A DNA stretch of 64,000 bases from Nitrospira sp. Lineage in GTDB: Bacteria; Nitrospirota; Nitrospiria; Nitrospirales; Nitrospiraceae. Below are positions 18,020 to 24,843 of this stretch, one piece after another; positions within the stretch are counted from its first letter, which is position 1, and every line of letters begins with the position of its first letter. Location: assembly GCA_022226955.1 (NCBI GenBank), contig CP092079.1:2631043-2695042 (forward strand). Direction: 5' to 3'. A program made the translations under genes and the position numbers. Under the pieces are notes generated by a model, which was given only the letters and a program-made list of their open reading frames with translations, ran no database searches and was not told where the DNA came from.

Positions 18020-18937
18020 ATGGAAAACAGGGGTGTGCTGATCGGGTCAATCGTTTTTGTCTTCGGGTCGTTTATTCTCCTGATCGCAGGGCTGGTCTAT
18101 GAGTCGTATAAGGCCAAGCAGATGCGGGAGTTGGCCATGAGTATCCCGACGGAGTCGCGTCCGGTAGCGGCGGCGCCGGTTGCGCAGGACTTCTCCATGT
18201 ACAAGACGCGGATTGGCGATGAAGGGCGCGAGATGGTGCAGGTGCCGGCAGGGCCGTTTACGATGGGGAGCAGCGATGGGGATCCAGATGAAGCGCCCGA
18301 GCGGCAGGTGTTCTTGAAAGGGTTCTTTATCGATCGCAACGAAGTGACGCAGGATGAGTATCTGCGTTTCGCCAAAATGACCAAGCGCGCGTTTCCGCGG
18401 ATCGAGGTATTCGAAGACGATCAGTCGAAAGTGTTAAAGCCTGAATTGGCGGCGATGAGCGTCTCATGGAACGATGCGGTTGCCTATTGCAAGTGGGCCG
18501 GCAAGCGATTGCCGACTGAAGCGGAATGGGAAAAAGCGGGACGTGGCGAAGGGAAGCGAAAGTATCCTTGGGGCGATAAATTCATGAATGGTGTGGCTAA
18601 TGTGGATGGGCCGGAGGATGGATATAAGTATCTTGCGCCTCCCGGTTCGTTTGAGGCGGGCCGCAGTCCATACGGATTGCACGATATGACGGGCAATGTG
18701 GCCGAGTGGGTCGCGGATACGTACGATGAGCATTACTATAAAAAAGGCGGGTATCGCGATCCCAAAGGGCCGGATGACGGCGATTTGAAAGTGGTGCGTG
18801 GTGGATCCTGGAGAGAGACCGAGCAAAACGCCCGGCTCTCCAAGCGATTTGCCGCGAAGCATTGGCGGAATGACATCACGATCGGAATTCGTTGCGCGAG
18901 CGATTTGGAGCCGAGCGGCGACGTGGCCGGTCAGTAG
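18020..18937 (+). CDS. Membrane-anchored SUMF1/formylglycine-enzyme-like protein without catalytic Cys
   Basis: A 305-residue protein with an N-terminal membrane anchor (residues 10-30) and a SUMF1 domain from about residue 70. Family marks: VPAGPFTMGSSDGDPDEAP, FFIDRNEVTQDEYLRF, VSWNDAVAYCKWAGKRLPTE, AEWEKAGRG, and the ending TIGIRCASD. Active formylglycine-generating enzymes have a reactive Cys a little before the final GxRCA motif. Here that position reads ETEQNARLSKR without Cys, so oxidation of a sulfatase Cys is unlikely. Such inactive SUMF1 proteins are found as structural or ligand-binding parts, for example next to nitrite reductases. A paralogue follows six bases downstream. Confidence 0.8.
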   Translation: MENRGVLIGSIVFVFGSFILLIAGLVYESYKAKQMRELAMSIPTESRPVAAAPVAQDFSMYKTRIGDEGREMVQVPAGPFTMGSSDGDPDEAPERQVFLKGFFIDRNEVTQDEYLRFAKMTKRAFPRIEVFEDDQSKVLKPELAAMSVSWNDAVAYCKWAGKRLPTEAEWEKAGRGEGKRKYPWGDKFMNGVANVDGPEDGYKYLAPPGSFEAGRSPYGLHDMTGNVAEWVADTYDEHYYKKGGYRDPKGPDDGDLKVVRGGSWRETEQNARLSKRFAAKHWRNDITIGIRCASDLEPSGDVAGQ

Positions 18938-18942
18938 CCGTC

Positions 18943-19887
18943 ATGGAAACCCGATTCAAGGTTGTGTTCCTGATCGTAGTCCTGCTGTTTGCGGCCATGC
19001 CGATTATTGCAATCCTTCGTGGCACAACCACCACCCCCTTTGAAGAGAATGATCCCAGTTCCCACGCGTCGGCAAAGTCAGAAGACCTGCCTGAAGCAGT
19101 TGAGCCGCCGTTAAATGAGGAGATGGTCTTGATTCCTGCCGGAGTTTTTTTGCGCGGGACAGATGTGGGAGGGCTTGACGAAGGGCCACCCAGAGAAATC
19201 TTTCTCGATGCGTTTCAAATCGACCGCTACGAAGTGACAAATTCACAGTATGGACAGTTTGCTTCGGCCACTGGCCATCGGAAGGCGGGGCCTCCGTCGC
19301 GTTATGCCAAGAATGTGTCTAAGATGCGTGGCCCCAATCAGCCGGCTATCTATGTGTCATGGGACGATGCCGTGGCCTATTGTCAGTGGAAGGGGAGGCG
19401 GCTTCCCACAGAGGCGGAGTGGGAAAAGGCTATGCGAGGCCAAGATGGCCGTCTATGGCCTTGGGGGAATACGGAGCAGGCCGACGGGGCTAATTGGGCG
19501 CGCGTCAATGACGGATTCGAAGCGAGCGCCCCTGCAGGATCGTTTAAGGCCGATATGAGTCCGTATGGTGTGATGGATGGGGCTGGGAATGTCATGGAAT
19601 GGGTGCAGGATTGGTATGCCGAAGGGTACTTCAAGGAAGCGCCTGACAGAAATCCGCCAAGTCCTGAGTATGGTGTCTATCGCACGATGCGGGGAGGCGC
19701 GTATACAACGACTGGGGGCGATCTTCGCCTCACCAGTCGGAGTAAAATGGTCCCTGATTTTCGTGATGAAACGATCGGATTTCGGTGCGCGATGTCAGGC
19801 GAAAATAGTGAGGGTGAGACGGCGAATCGAAACGAGAAAGCTACAGAAAATCAAAGTAGTAGAGAATCAGAAACACGGCCAAAATGA
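18943..19887 (+). CDS. Second SUMF1/formylglycine-enzyme-like protein without catalytic Cys
   Basis: A 314-residue protein starting at the ATG at 18943. A membrane anchor (VVFLIVVLLFAAMPIIAIL) is followed by a linker and a SUMF1 domain: IPAGVFLRGTDVGGLDEGPP, YEVTNSQYGQFA, VSWDDAVAYCQWKGRRLPTE, AEWEKAMRG and TIGFRCAMSG. The segment before the last motif, GGDLRLTSRSK, has no Cys, so the active site is again absent. It is a tandem duplicate of the previous gene and shares the order anchor, linker, SUMF1. Its last 47 bases overlap the end of a short reading frame on the other strand. The C-terminal tail is polar and Asn/Glu-rich. Confidence 0.8.
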   Translation: METRFKVVFLIVVLLFAAMPIIAILRGTTTTPFEENDPSSHASAKSEDLPEAVEPPLNEEMVLIPAGVFLRGTDVGGLDEGPPREIFLDAFQIDRYEVTNSQYGQFASATGHRKAGPPSRYAKNVSKMRGPNQPAIYVSWDDAVAYCQWKGRRLPTEAEWEKAMRGQDGRLWPWGNTEQADGANWARVNDGFEASAPAGSFKADMSPYGVMDGAGNVMEWVQDWYAEGYFKEAPDRNPPSPEYGVYRTMRGGAYTTTGGDLRLTSRSKMVPDFRDETIGFRCAMSGENSEGETANRNEKATENQSSRESETRPK

Positions 19888-19945
19888 TATTGACAACCAT
19901 ACCGGCCAAAACTATAATGTCGAAAATTTTTGAGTTTTTTGTCAT
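19841..19945 (-). CDS. Tiny single-span membrane protein (34 residues), antisense to the SUMF1 gene end
   Basis: The minus strand reads MTKNSKIFDIIVLAG, then about 18 hydrophobic residues, ending YYFDFL and a stop: a positively charged start followed by one membrane helix of about 22 residues. AGGGAAAA lies about four bases upstream of the ATG at 19945. It overlaps the 3' end of the SUMF1 gene by 47 bases. Its form resembles small oxidase subunits such as CydX or CcoQ-like peptides, but that is inference from size and place. It is divergent from the small membrane protein at 20063, with an inverted repeat between them. No homologue recognised. Confidence 0.4.
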   Translation of the reverse strand: MTKNSKIFDIIVLAGMVVNIILAVFLILYYFDFL

Positions 19946-19952
19946 GGTTTTC

Positions 19953-20000
19953 CCTGTGTTATTGCGGCCGCCAGCTAAGGAATTTTGAATAACACACAGG
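19953..20000. repeat. Inverted repeat between divergent small genes (possible operator)
   Basis: CCTGTGTTATT at 19953-19963 is matched in inverted form by AATAACACACAGG at 19988-20000, which has two extra bases. It lies between the minus-strand small gene starting at 19945 and the plus-strand gene at 20063. It could be an operator or an mRNA hairpin. Confidence 0.4.
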
Positions 20001-20062
20001 TTTTTTGGTGTCAAGGATTCACAGACTTCACTTACTATCTCGAGCATGGAAGGGGAGGCACG

Positions 20063-20185
20063 ATGGCGACGGGAACAGCGGACAGCGATGTGATGGTTAA
20101 GGTTGGCAAGATGATTTTTTACATCACTTGCGCGGTGGGTCTGTGGTTTTTTTATTGGTTTGCCGGTATTCAGTGCCCCTGCTAG
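20063..20185 (+). CDS. Tiny membrane protein (40 residues) ending in Cys-Pro-Cys
   Basis: Starts at ATG 20063 with AAGGGGAGG about four bases upstream, one of the best ribosome sites in the window. The protein has an acidic and basic start (MATGTADSDVMVKVGKM), one membrane helix of about 21 residues rich in Phe, Tyr and Trp, and a terminal FAGIQCPC. The Cys-x-Cys end could bind heme or metal. It is the first of two tiny genes before the second bd-like oxidase. By analogy with CydX it may be a small oxidase subunit, but it has no recognisable sequence similarity to CydX. Confidence 0.65.
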   Translation: MATGTADSDVMVKVGKMIFYITCAVGLWFFYWFAGIQCPC

Positions 20186-20237
20186 TCCAGGGCCGCTGAA
20201 GGTGTGAGTTTTTGATCGATCTGATGAGGAGGAGACG

Positions 20238-20360
20238 ATGGGGCAGAATATTCTGTATGGGATTATCTCTGTGGTGATTTGTGTGGGGTTCTTCCTGATG
20301 GTTGACCACTTTCTGATGGATATGCAGGGGCTGGACTTCTGGTACATGTTCCGTAAGTAG
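20238..20360 (+). CDS. Tiny single-span membrane protein (40 residues)
   Basis: Starts at ATG 20238 after AGGAGGAGACG, a strong ribosome site. It encodes MGQNILYGIISVVICVGFFL, followed by MVDHFLMDMQGLDFWYMFRK and a stop: one helix of about 20 residues and a tail with His, Asp, aromatic and basic residues. It lies 52 bases after the previous tiny gene and 64 bases before the bd-like oxidase gene. Two tiny membrane genes in a row with strong ribosome sites before an oxidase make a small-subunit role likely. No homologue recognised. Confidence 0.65.
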   Translation: MGQNILYGIISVVICVGFFLMVDHFLMDMQGLDFWYMFRK

Positions 20361-20424
20361 GCTTCTGCGGGTGAGCTTAGGGCTTGTGATGAATCTTTTT
20401 CGTAATGCATTAAGGAGGTATCCC

Positions 20425-22338
20425 ATGGGTCTTGTAACCCGGAAGAAAGTGTTCTCAATCATGGCGCTCTGCGCGATGGTTGGCCTCCTTCTGTTTCCTG
20501 TGGTGGTGTCGCTTCCGTCACTGGCAATCGGTGCGGATGCGGCTGACGCGGAAAAGAAGGACGAGGCGAAGGTTGAGAAGGGGCGCGACGTCTATTATAA
20601 GACGGAGGGTATCGTGGTTGGCGCGCCTGCCCCGAAGACAGTCGATGGCCCGAAGGATTACCCTCGGTATAACTTCGAGAGCCGCGTGCTGCTCTGGTTC
20701 GCGAACCAGCAGCATCTCTACTATGGCAGCTTCGTGCTTGCCGTGCCTATTTTCTGTATGGTCGTCGAGTTCATGGGGGTCGTGACAAAAGATAAGGCAT
20801 TGGCGAAACGGTACGATCAGCTGGCCTATGACTTTATTAAGATCAGTCTTACGGCCTACTCATTGACGGCAGTGCTCGGCGGTATCTTGATTTTCACCTT
20901 CCTGACGCTCTATCCCGCGTTTTTCGGTTACTTGTCCAGTATCTTCCGTCCGGTCATGCACATCTATGCGTTGATGTTCGTGGCTGAGAGCGGCACCCTC
21001 TACATCTACTACTATGGCTGGGACAAGATGAGAGAGGGATTCTTGAAGTGGATCCATCTGAGCATGTCGGTGATTTTGAATGTTATCGGAACGTTGCTCA
21101 TGTTTCTGGCGAACTCGTGGATCGGATTCATGATGTCGCCGGCCGGTGTTGACGAGCAGGGGCGGTTTCTTGGAAATATCTGGCACGTGCTTCATACGGC
21201 ACTGTGGAACCCCCTCAATCTCCATCGCATCCTTGGCAACATGGCGTTCGGTGGCGGCGTCGTTGCTGCCTATGCCGCGTACAAGTTCCTGGCGTCGAAG
21301 ACCGACGAGGATCGCGCTCACTACGATTGGATGGGCTACATTGCGATGGCGCTTGGTGTTGCCTTCTTGATCCCACTGCCGTTCGCTGGCTACTGGCTCA
21401 TGCGCGAGGTGTATGCCTATCGCCAGCAGATGGGCATTACGCTCATGGGTGGATTGTTAGCCTGGCTCTTCATTATTCAGGCCACCATGATCGGCATCTT
21501 GTTCCTGAGCACAAATTATTATTTGTGGCAGGCGATGGGTCGGATGCGCGGAGCGGAGAAATATCAACGCTACATTAAGTATCTGGTATTTCTCCTTGCC
21601 TGCGGCTACTTGGTCTTTATTACCCCGCATACGATGGTCATGACTCCGGCGGAGTTGAAGGCCATGGGTGGGCAGCAGCACCCTGTATTGGGTAACTACG
21701 GCGTTATGTCTGCAAAGAACGGCGGCATCAACGTCATCATTACCACTACGGTGTTGAGCTTTGTGTGGTATATGCGAGGCAATAAAGTGTCGACGGTTTC
21801 GTGGTCGAAGTTTGGGAACATCTTCATGGGATGTTTCTTTTTCTTTGCCTACGTCAATATCATCGGGCTTGCGATTTACGGATACTATATCCCTGCAAAC
21901 GTTCGGGTCGGATTGTCTGTCCCTCAGGTGGCGACAACGCTCTCCTGTCTCTTCTTCATGTTCGCGTTGAATAGCGTCATGATGAAGGGTGCTAAGCAGA
22001 TGGGGCCGATCGAGTGGGGGAAAATTTCTGCCCGCTCGCAGTACGCGCTGATCATGTTGGCGACCGCGTTTACCTGGATGATGGGGTTGATGGGTTACAT
22101 TCGCTCATCGGTCCGTCTTTTCTGGCACGTGAATGAGATCATGCGAGACAATTCGCCGTGGGCCTATACGCACACGGTCGGTTTTGCTGCAAACATGATT
22201 TCCTTTAATGTGCTGTTCTTCTGGATCAGCATTCTCTTTGTATTCTGGCTCGGTAGTTTAGCGGCAAAGAAGGCGCCAGCTGGTGCGAAGGCTGATGTTC
22301 CTGGCAGTGCGGCGCCTCAGCCGGCAGGTAGCCACTAA
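20425..22338 (+). CDS. Cytochrome bd-like oxidase, CydA-type subunit (copy 2)
   Basis: A 637-residue membrane protein. I place the start at ATG 20425 because TAAGGAGGT lies six bases upstream; a frame from 20371 has no such site. An N-terminal export-like helix is followed by a charged linker (ADAEKKDEAKVEKGRD) and about a dozen helices. It shares with the copy at 15006 the marks NQQHLYYGSFVLAVPIFC, WHVLHTALWNPLNLHR, GYWLMREVYAYRQQMG and GGQQHPVLGNYGVM. Conserved His in these regions suit b-type hemes. The genes after it encode c-type cytochromes, so it probably passes electrons between membrane and periplasmic carriers. No CydB gene follows. Terminal oxidase activity is proposed for such Nitrospira proteins but not shown here. 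Confidence 0.8.
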   Translation: MGLVTRKKVFSIMALCAMVGLLLFPVVVSLPSLAIGADAADAEKKDEAKVEKGRDVYYKTEGIVVGAPAPKTVDGPKDYPRYNFESRVLLWFANQQHLYYGSFVLAVPIFCMVVEFMGVVTKDKALAKRYDQLAYDFIKISLTAYSLTAVLGGILIFTFLTLYPAFFGYLSSIFRPVMHIYALMFVAESGTLYIYYYGWDKMREGFLKWIHLSMSVILNVIGTLLMFLANSWIGFMMSPAGVDEQGRFLGNIWHVLHTALWNPLNLHRILGNMAFGGGVVAAYAAYKFLASKTDEDRAHYDWMGYIAMALGVAFLIPLPFAGYWLMREVYAYRQQMGITLMGGLLAWLFIIQATMIGILFLSTNYYLWQAMGRMRGAEKYQRYIKYLVFLLACGYLVFITPHTMVMTPAELKAMGGQQHPVLGNYGVMSAKNGGINVIITTTVLSFVWYMRGNKVSTVSWSKFGNIFMGCFFFFAYVNIIGLAIYGYYIPANVRVGLSVPQVATTLSCLFFMFALNSVMMKGAKQMGPIEWGKISARSQYALIMLATAFTWMMGLMGYIRSSVRLFWHVNEIMRDNSPWAYTHTVGFAANMISFNVLFFWISILFVFWLGSLAAKKAPAGAKADVPGSAAPQPAGSH

Positions 22339-22360
22339 CCATCTTATTGAGCAACTGGCT

Positions 22361-22393
22361 CCGAGGGAAGGCGCTGACAAGGCCTTCCCTCGG
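22361..22393 (+). other. Stable hairpin inside the oxidase-cytochrome operon
   Basis: A perfect 12-base-pair stem (CCGAGGGAAGGC, nine-base loop, GCCTTCCCTCGG) sits between the bd-like oxidase stop and the next cytochrome. There is no T run after it, so it is more likely an mRNA-stabilising or partial-attenuation element than a full terminator. Confidence 0.6.
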
Positions 22394-22416
22394 TGTAGCC
22401 GCAGGAGGTTAAAACC

Positions 22417-23727
22417 GTGGGCGATTTGATTAATCAAGCGCTAGAGATGGGGTGGCCAGCGTTCGCGTTGCTAGCCGGCCTCTTAGTGTATTTCCAGTTT
22501 TCCATCAGTGATCCAGCCGCGAAGAAGCAGGCAACGCTTAAGACGATCATTGGAATCGCGGCGACGTTTCTTTTGTTTGTTGCGATCGCGAACTACACCA
22601 ACAGTTTCTACGGCGAAAATCGGCTCATGCCGGTGTCGCTCGTCATGATTACCGCTGCCTCTTTCATGGTAGCGATTTATTTCCCTAACTTTGGGGCGTT
22701 GCTGAAAATCGGCGGCCTGATGTTTTTCGTGGCCGCCTTTCTTTCAGGCTATGGGAACTGGCTGCCACAGGTCGAAGGCGGTTTTCCCCCGAAGGAAGAG
22801 AAGCTTGAGTATAGCGGTATGACGGCGCAGCAGTTAGCCGACGAGGGCGAAAAGATTATTTTCGGCGGGGTCGGAAAAAATAAAGAGCAGGGCGCCATCG
22901 GCAAGGGGCAATGCCCGCTTTGTCATGCGTTCCACGCCGGGATGTTGGGTGAACGTGCGCCGAATTTGATCGGTTTGCCAGAGCGCGCAGGTAAAGAGCG
23001 TCTCGAAGATCCGAAATATGCGAAGGGCCATCCCGAGAAGCGCGATTATGCTCAAAAGGAAGCGTTCCCTGGATCCGGTACAGCAGAAAATGGTCAGGAG
23101 TATATCGCTGAATCACATGCCTGCCCAAATTGCTACGTGGTGGCAGGTTTCGGTGTGAAGGGAACGAACGACAAGGAAAGCCCGATGCCGGTAATTCACA
23201 AGCCACCGATATCGCTCAGCATTGACGAACTTGCCGCAGTGGACACATGGTTGTATCTCCGTGAAGGGCGAGACGCTCCGTCCTTCGATGAAATCGTGAA
23301 GTCGTACGAAAAATTTATTCCTGAAGCGGATCGGCCCAAGAAGCAGGAAGAGAAGGCTGGTCCACCCAGTGCGCTCATGGCTGACGGCACCGAGCCTGTC
23401 GATCAGATTCTTGCCAAGGCCCAGTGCGTTTCTTGTCATACGATCCCTGGTATTCCTGGTGCGAACGGCACGATCGGTCCCAAACTGGTTGAGGGGACGA
23501 ATGCGCCGAGTCGTATGAAGGATAAGGATTATAAGGGAACGGCTAAGTCGACTTCCGATTACATCATGGAGTCGATTGTTTCGCCGAGTGCCTATGTTGT
23601 GAAGCCATTCCCTGACAATACGATGCCGAAAGTGTTTGGTCAGAAACTCAGTGCGGGAGCGCTCAAGAAAATTGTGGATTACCTCTCGCAAGTGTATGAG
23701 GGGAAAGAGCCTCCAAAGATTTCGTAA
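22417..23727 (+). CDS. Membrane-bound diheme cytochrome c with an extra CPNCY site
   Basis: A 436-residue protein with a GTG start and AGGAGGT upstream. The first 125 residues contain about four membrane helices. Two cytochrome c domains follow: CPLCH at 166-170 and CVSCH at 337-341. In the first domain, SPMPVI near the end likely gives the Met ligand; in the second, NTMPKVFG. Between them, at 236-240, stands CPNCY, a CxxC without the heme-binding His, inside a large insertion of the first domain. It may have been a third heme site or may bind another metal. It would carry electrons at the outer face of the inner membrane for the bd-like oxidase. Confidence 0.85.
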   Translation: MGDLINQALEMGWPAFALLAGLLVYFQFSISDPAAKKQATLKTIIGIAATFLLFVAIANYTNSFYGENRLMPVSLVMITAASFMVAIYFPNFGALLKIGGLMFFVAAFLSGYGNWLPQVEGGFPPKEEKLEYSGMTAQQLADEGEKIIFGGVGKNKEQGAIGKGQCPLCHAFHAGMLGERAPNLIGLPERAGKERLEDPKYAKGHPEKRDYAQKEAFPGSGTAENGQEYIAESHACPNCYVVAGFGVKGTNDKESPMPVIHKPPISLSIDELAAVDTWLYLREGRDAPSFDEIVKSYEKFIPEADRPKKQEEKAGPPSALMADGTEPVDQILAKAQCVSCHTIPGIPGANGTIGPKLVEGTNAPSRMKDKDYKGTAKSTSDYIMESIVSPSAYVVKPFPDNTMPKVFGQKLSAGALKKIVDYLSQVYEGKEPPKIS

Positions 23728-23766
23728 CTGAGCTATGAATCTTTTTAGACCAAAGGGAGTGAACTC

Positions 23767-24804
23767 ATGAAAGCATTGATGTCAGTCGGCGCGCTGGTAG
23801 GGGCAATTGCGCTCCTCCTGCTAGTCGGGATGATCCTCGACGTCGTCCCGTCGAATACGGTTCGTTTAGTCGAAGGCTACATGCCTATCCAAATGTTGTT
23901 GGAGGTGGCCTGTTTCGTTGTCGGGTTTGCCGGATTGAGCTATATGCTCAGCGCCATGGGCATGGCGGTTCCCAGATTTTGGCAGGGAATCGGCTTTTGG
24001 GCGTTTGTGCTGCTCTATTTGAAGTTCCGTGTGTATCCGCCCATTCCGTTCAGCGTTCGCGCGATGTATGGGACCGTGTCGCTTGTCGCGGTCTTCATGT
24101 GGGTGTCAGCGAACGAGGACGATTGGAAGAAGTTTAAGCAGCCGATCATGAACGTTCTCGATGCCCAGAGTGGAGCAAATAAAATGCTCCGCTATGTGTA
24201 TCTCGTTCTGATTCCGATTCTTGTCGGTTTCGCATCATTCGATGCCATGAAGCCAAAGTCGGAAGAGCCGGTTGAGTTGCGCACGGTGCATCCGGCGCCT
24301 CCGGCCAGCACGAAGGTGGCGGGCAAGACGTATACGCTTCAAACGTCGCAGAATCCCTATCGTGTCAATCCCGAAGGAAAGTTCGATCAAGAATATAGCA
24401 ATAAGCTGATCGTCGAGCAAGGCATGGGGCGCTTGATGGCGCCGAATGCCAACCCTTGGGATGAAAAGAATCAAGGCTATTTGAAGTATGTGCGGGAAGG
24501 TGGAGAAATCTTCTTCCAGAACTGTCACTTCTGCCACGGAGACAACCTGAACGGCCGTGGTCTTCATGCCTTTGCGTTTAACCCGATTCCCGCAAACTTT
24601 ACCGATCCAGGTACAATTGCCCAGCTTCAGGAAACGTTTATTTTCTGGCGCGTCGCCAAGGGTGGTATCGGATTGCCGAACGAAGGGTTCCCCTGGGCTT
24701 CGGTTATGCCGCCATGGGAACAGCATTTGACCGTCGATGAAATCTGGAAGGTCATTTTGTTTGAATACTGGCACACGGGTTACTATCCCAGGACCTGGGA
24801 CTAA
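23767..24804 (+). CDS. Membrane-bound monoheme cytochrome c
   Basis: A 345-residue protein with AAAGGGAGTG before the ATG. Residues 1-160 hold about five membrane helices, the last one ending in VLIPILVGFASFDAMK. The periplasmic part contains one heme site, CHFCH at 253-257, with a probable Met ligand in SVMPPWEQH. The site lies in a compact class I-like domain (GDNLNGRG after the heme). It is 39 bases after the diheme cytochrome gene and 39 before the next, so the three cytochromes and the oxidase form one operon. It may anchor the electron chain to the oxidase. Confidence 0.85.
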   Translation: MKALMSVGALVGAIALLLLVGMILDVVPSNTVRLVEGYMPIQMLLEVACFVVGFAGLSYMLSAMGMAVPRFWQGIGFWAFVLLYLKFRVYPPIPFSVRAMYGTVSLVAVFMWVSANEDDWKKFKQPIMNVLDAQSGANKMLRYVYLVLIPILVGFASFDAMKPKSEEPVELRTVHPAPPASTKVAGKTYTLQTSQNPYRVNPEGKFDQEYSNKLIVEQGMGRLMAPNANPWDEKNQGYLKYVREGGEIFFQNCHFCHGDNLNGRGLHAFAFNPIPANFTDPGTIAQLQETFIFWRVAKGGIGLPNEGFPWASVMPPWEQHLTVDEIWKVILFEYWHTGYYPRTWD

Positions 24805-24843
24805 GTAGTCCTCGCGGCATCACGGATAACCCTGGATTACGAC

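Noticed and set aside
18020-19887. Genuine formylglycine-generating enzymes for sulfatase maturation
   Set aside because: Neither protein has the reactive Cys before the last GxRCA-type motif, and no sulfatase is in the window.
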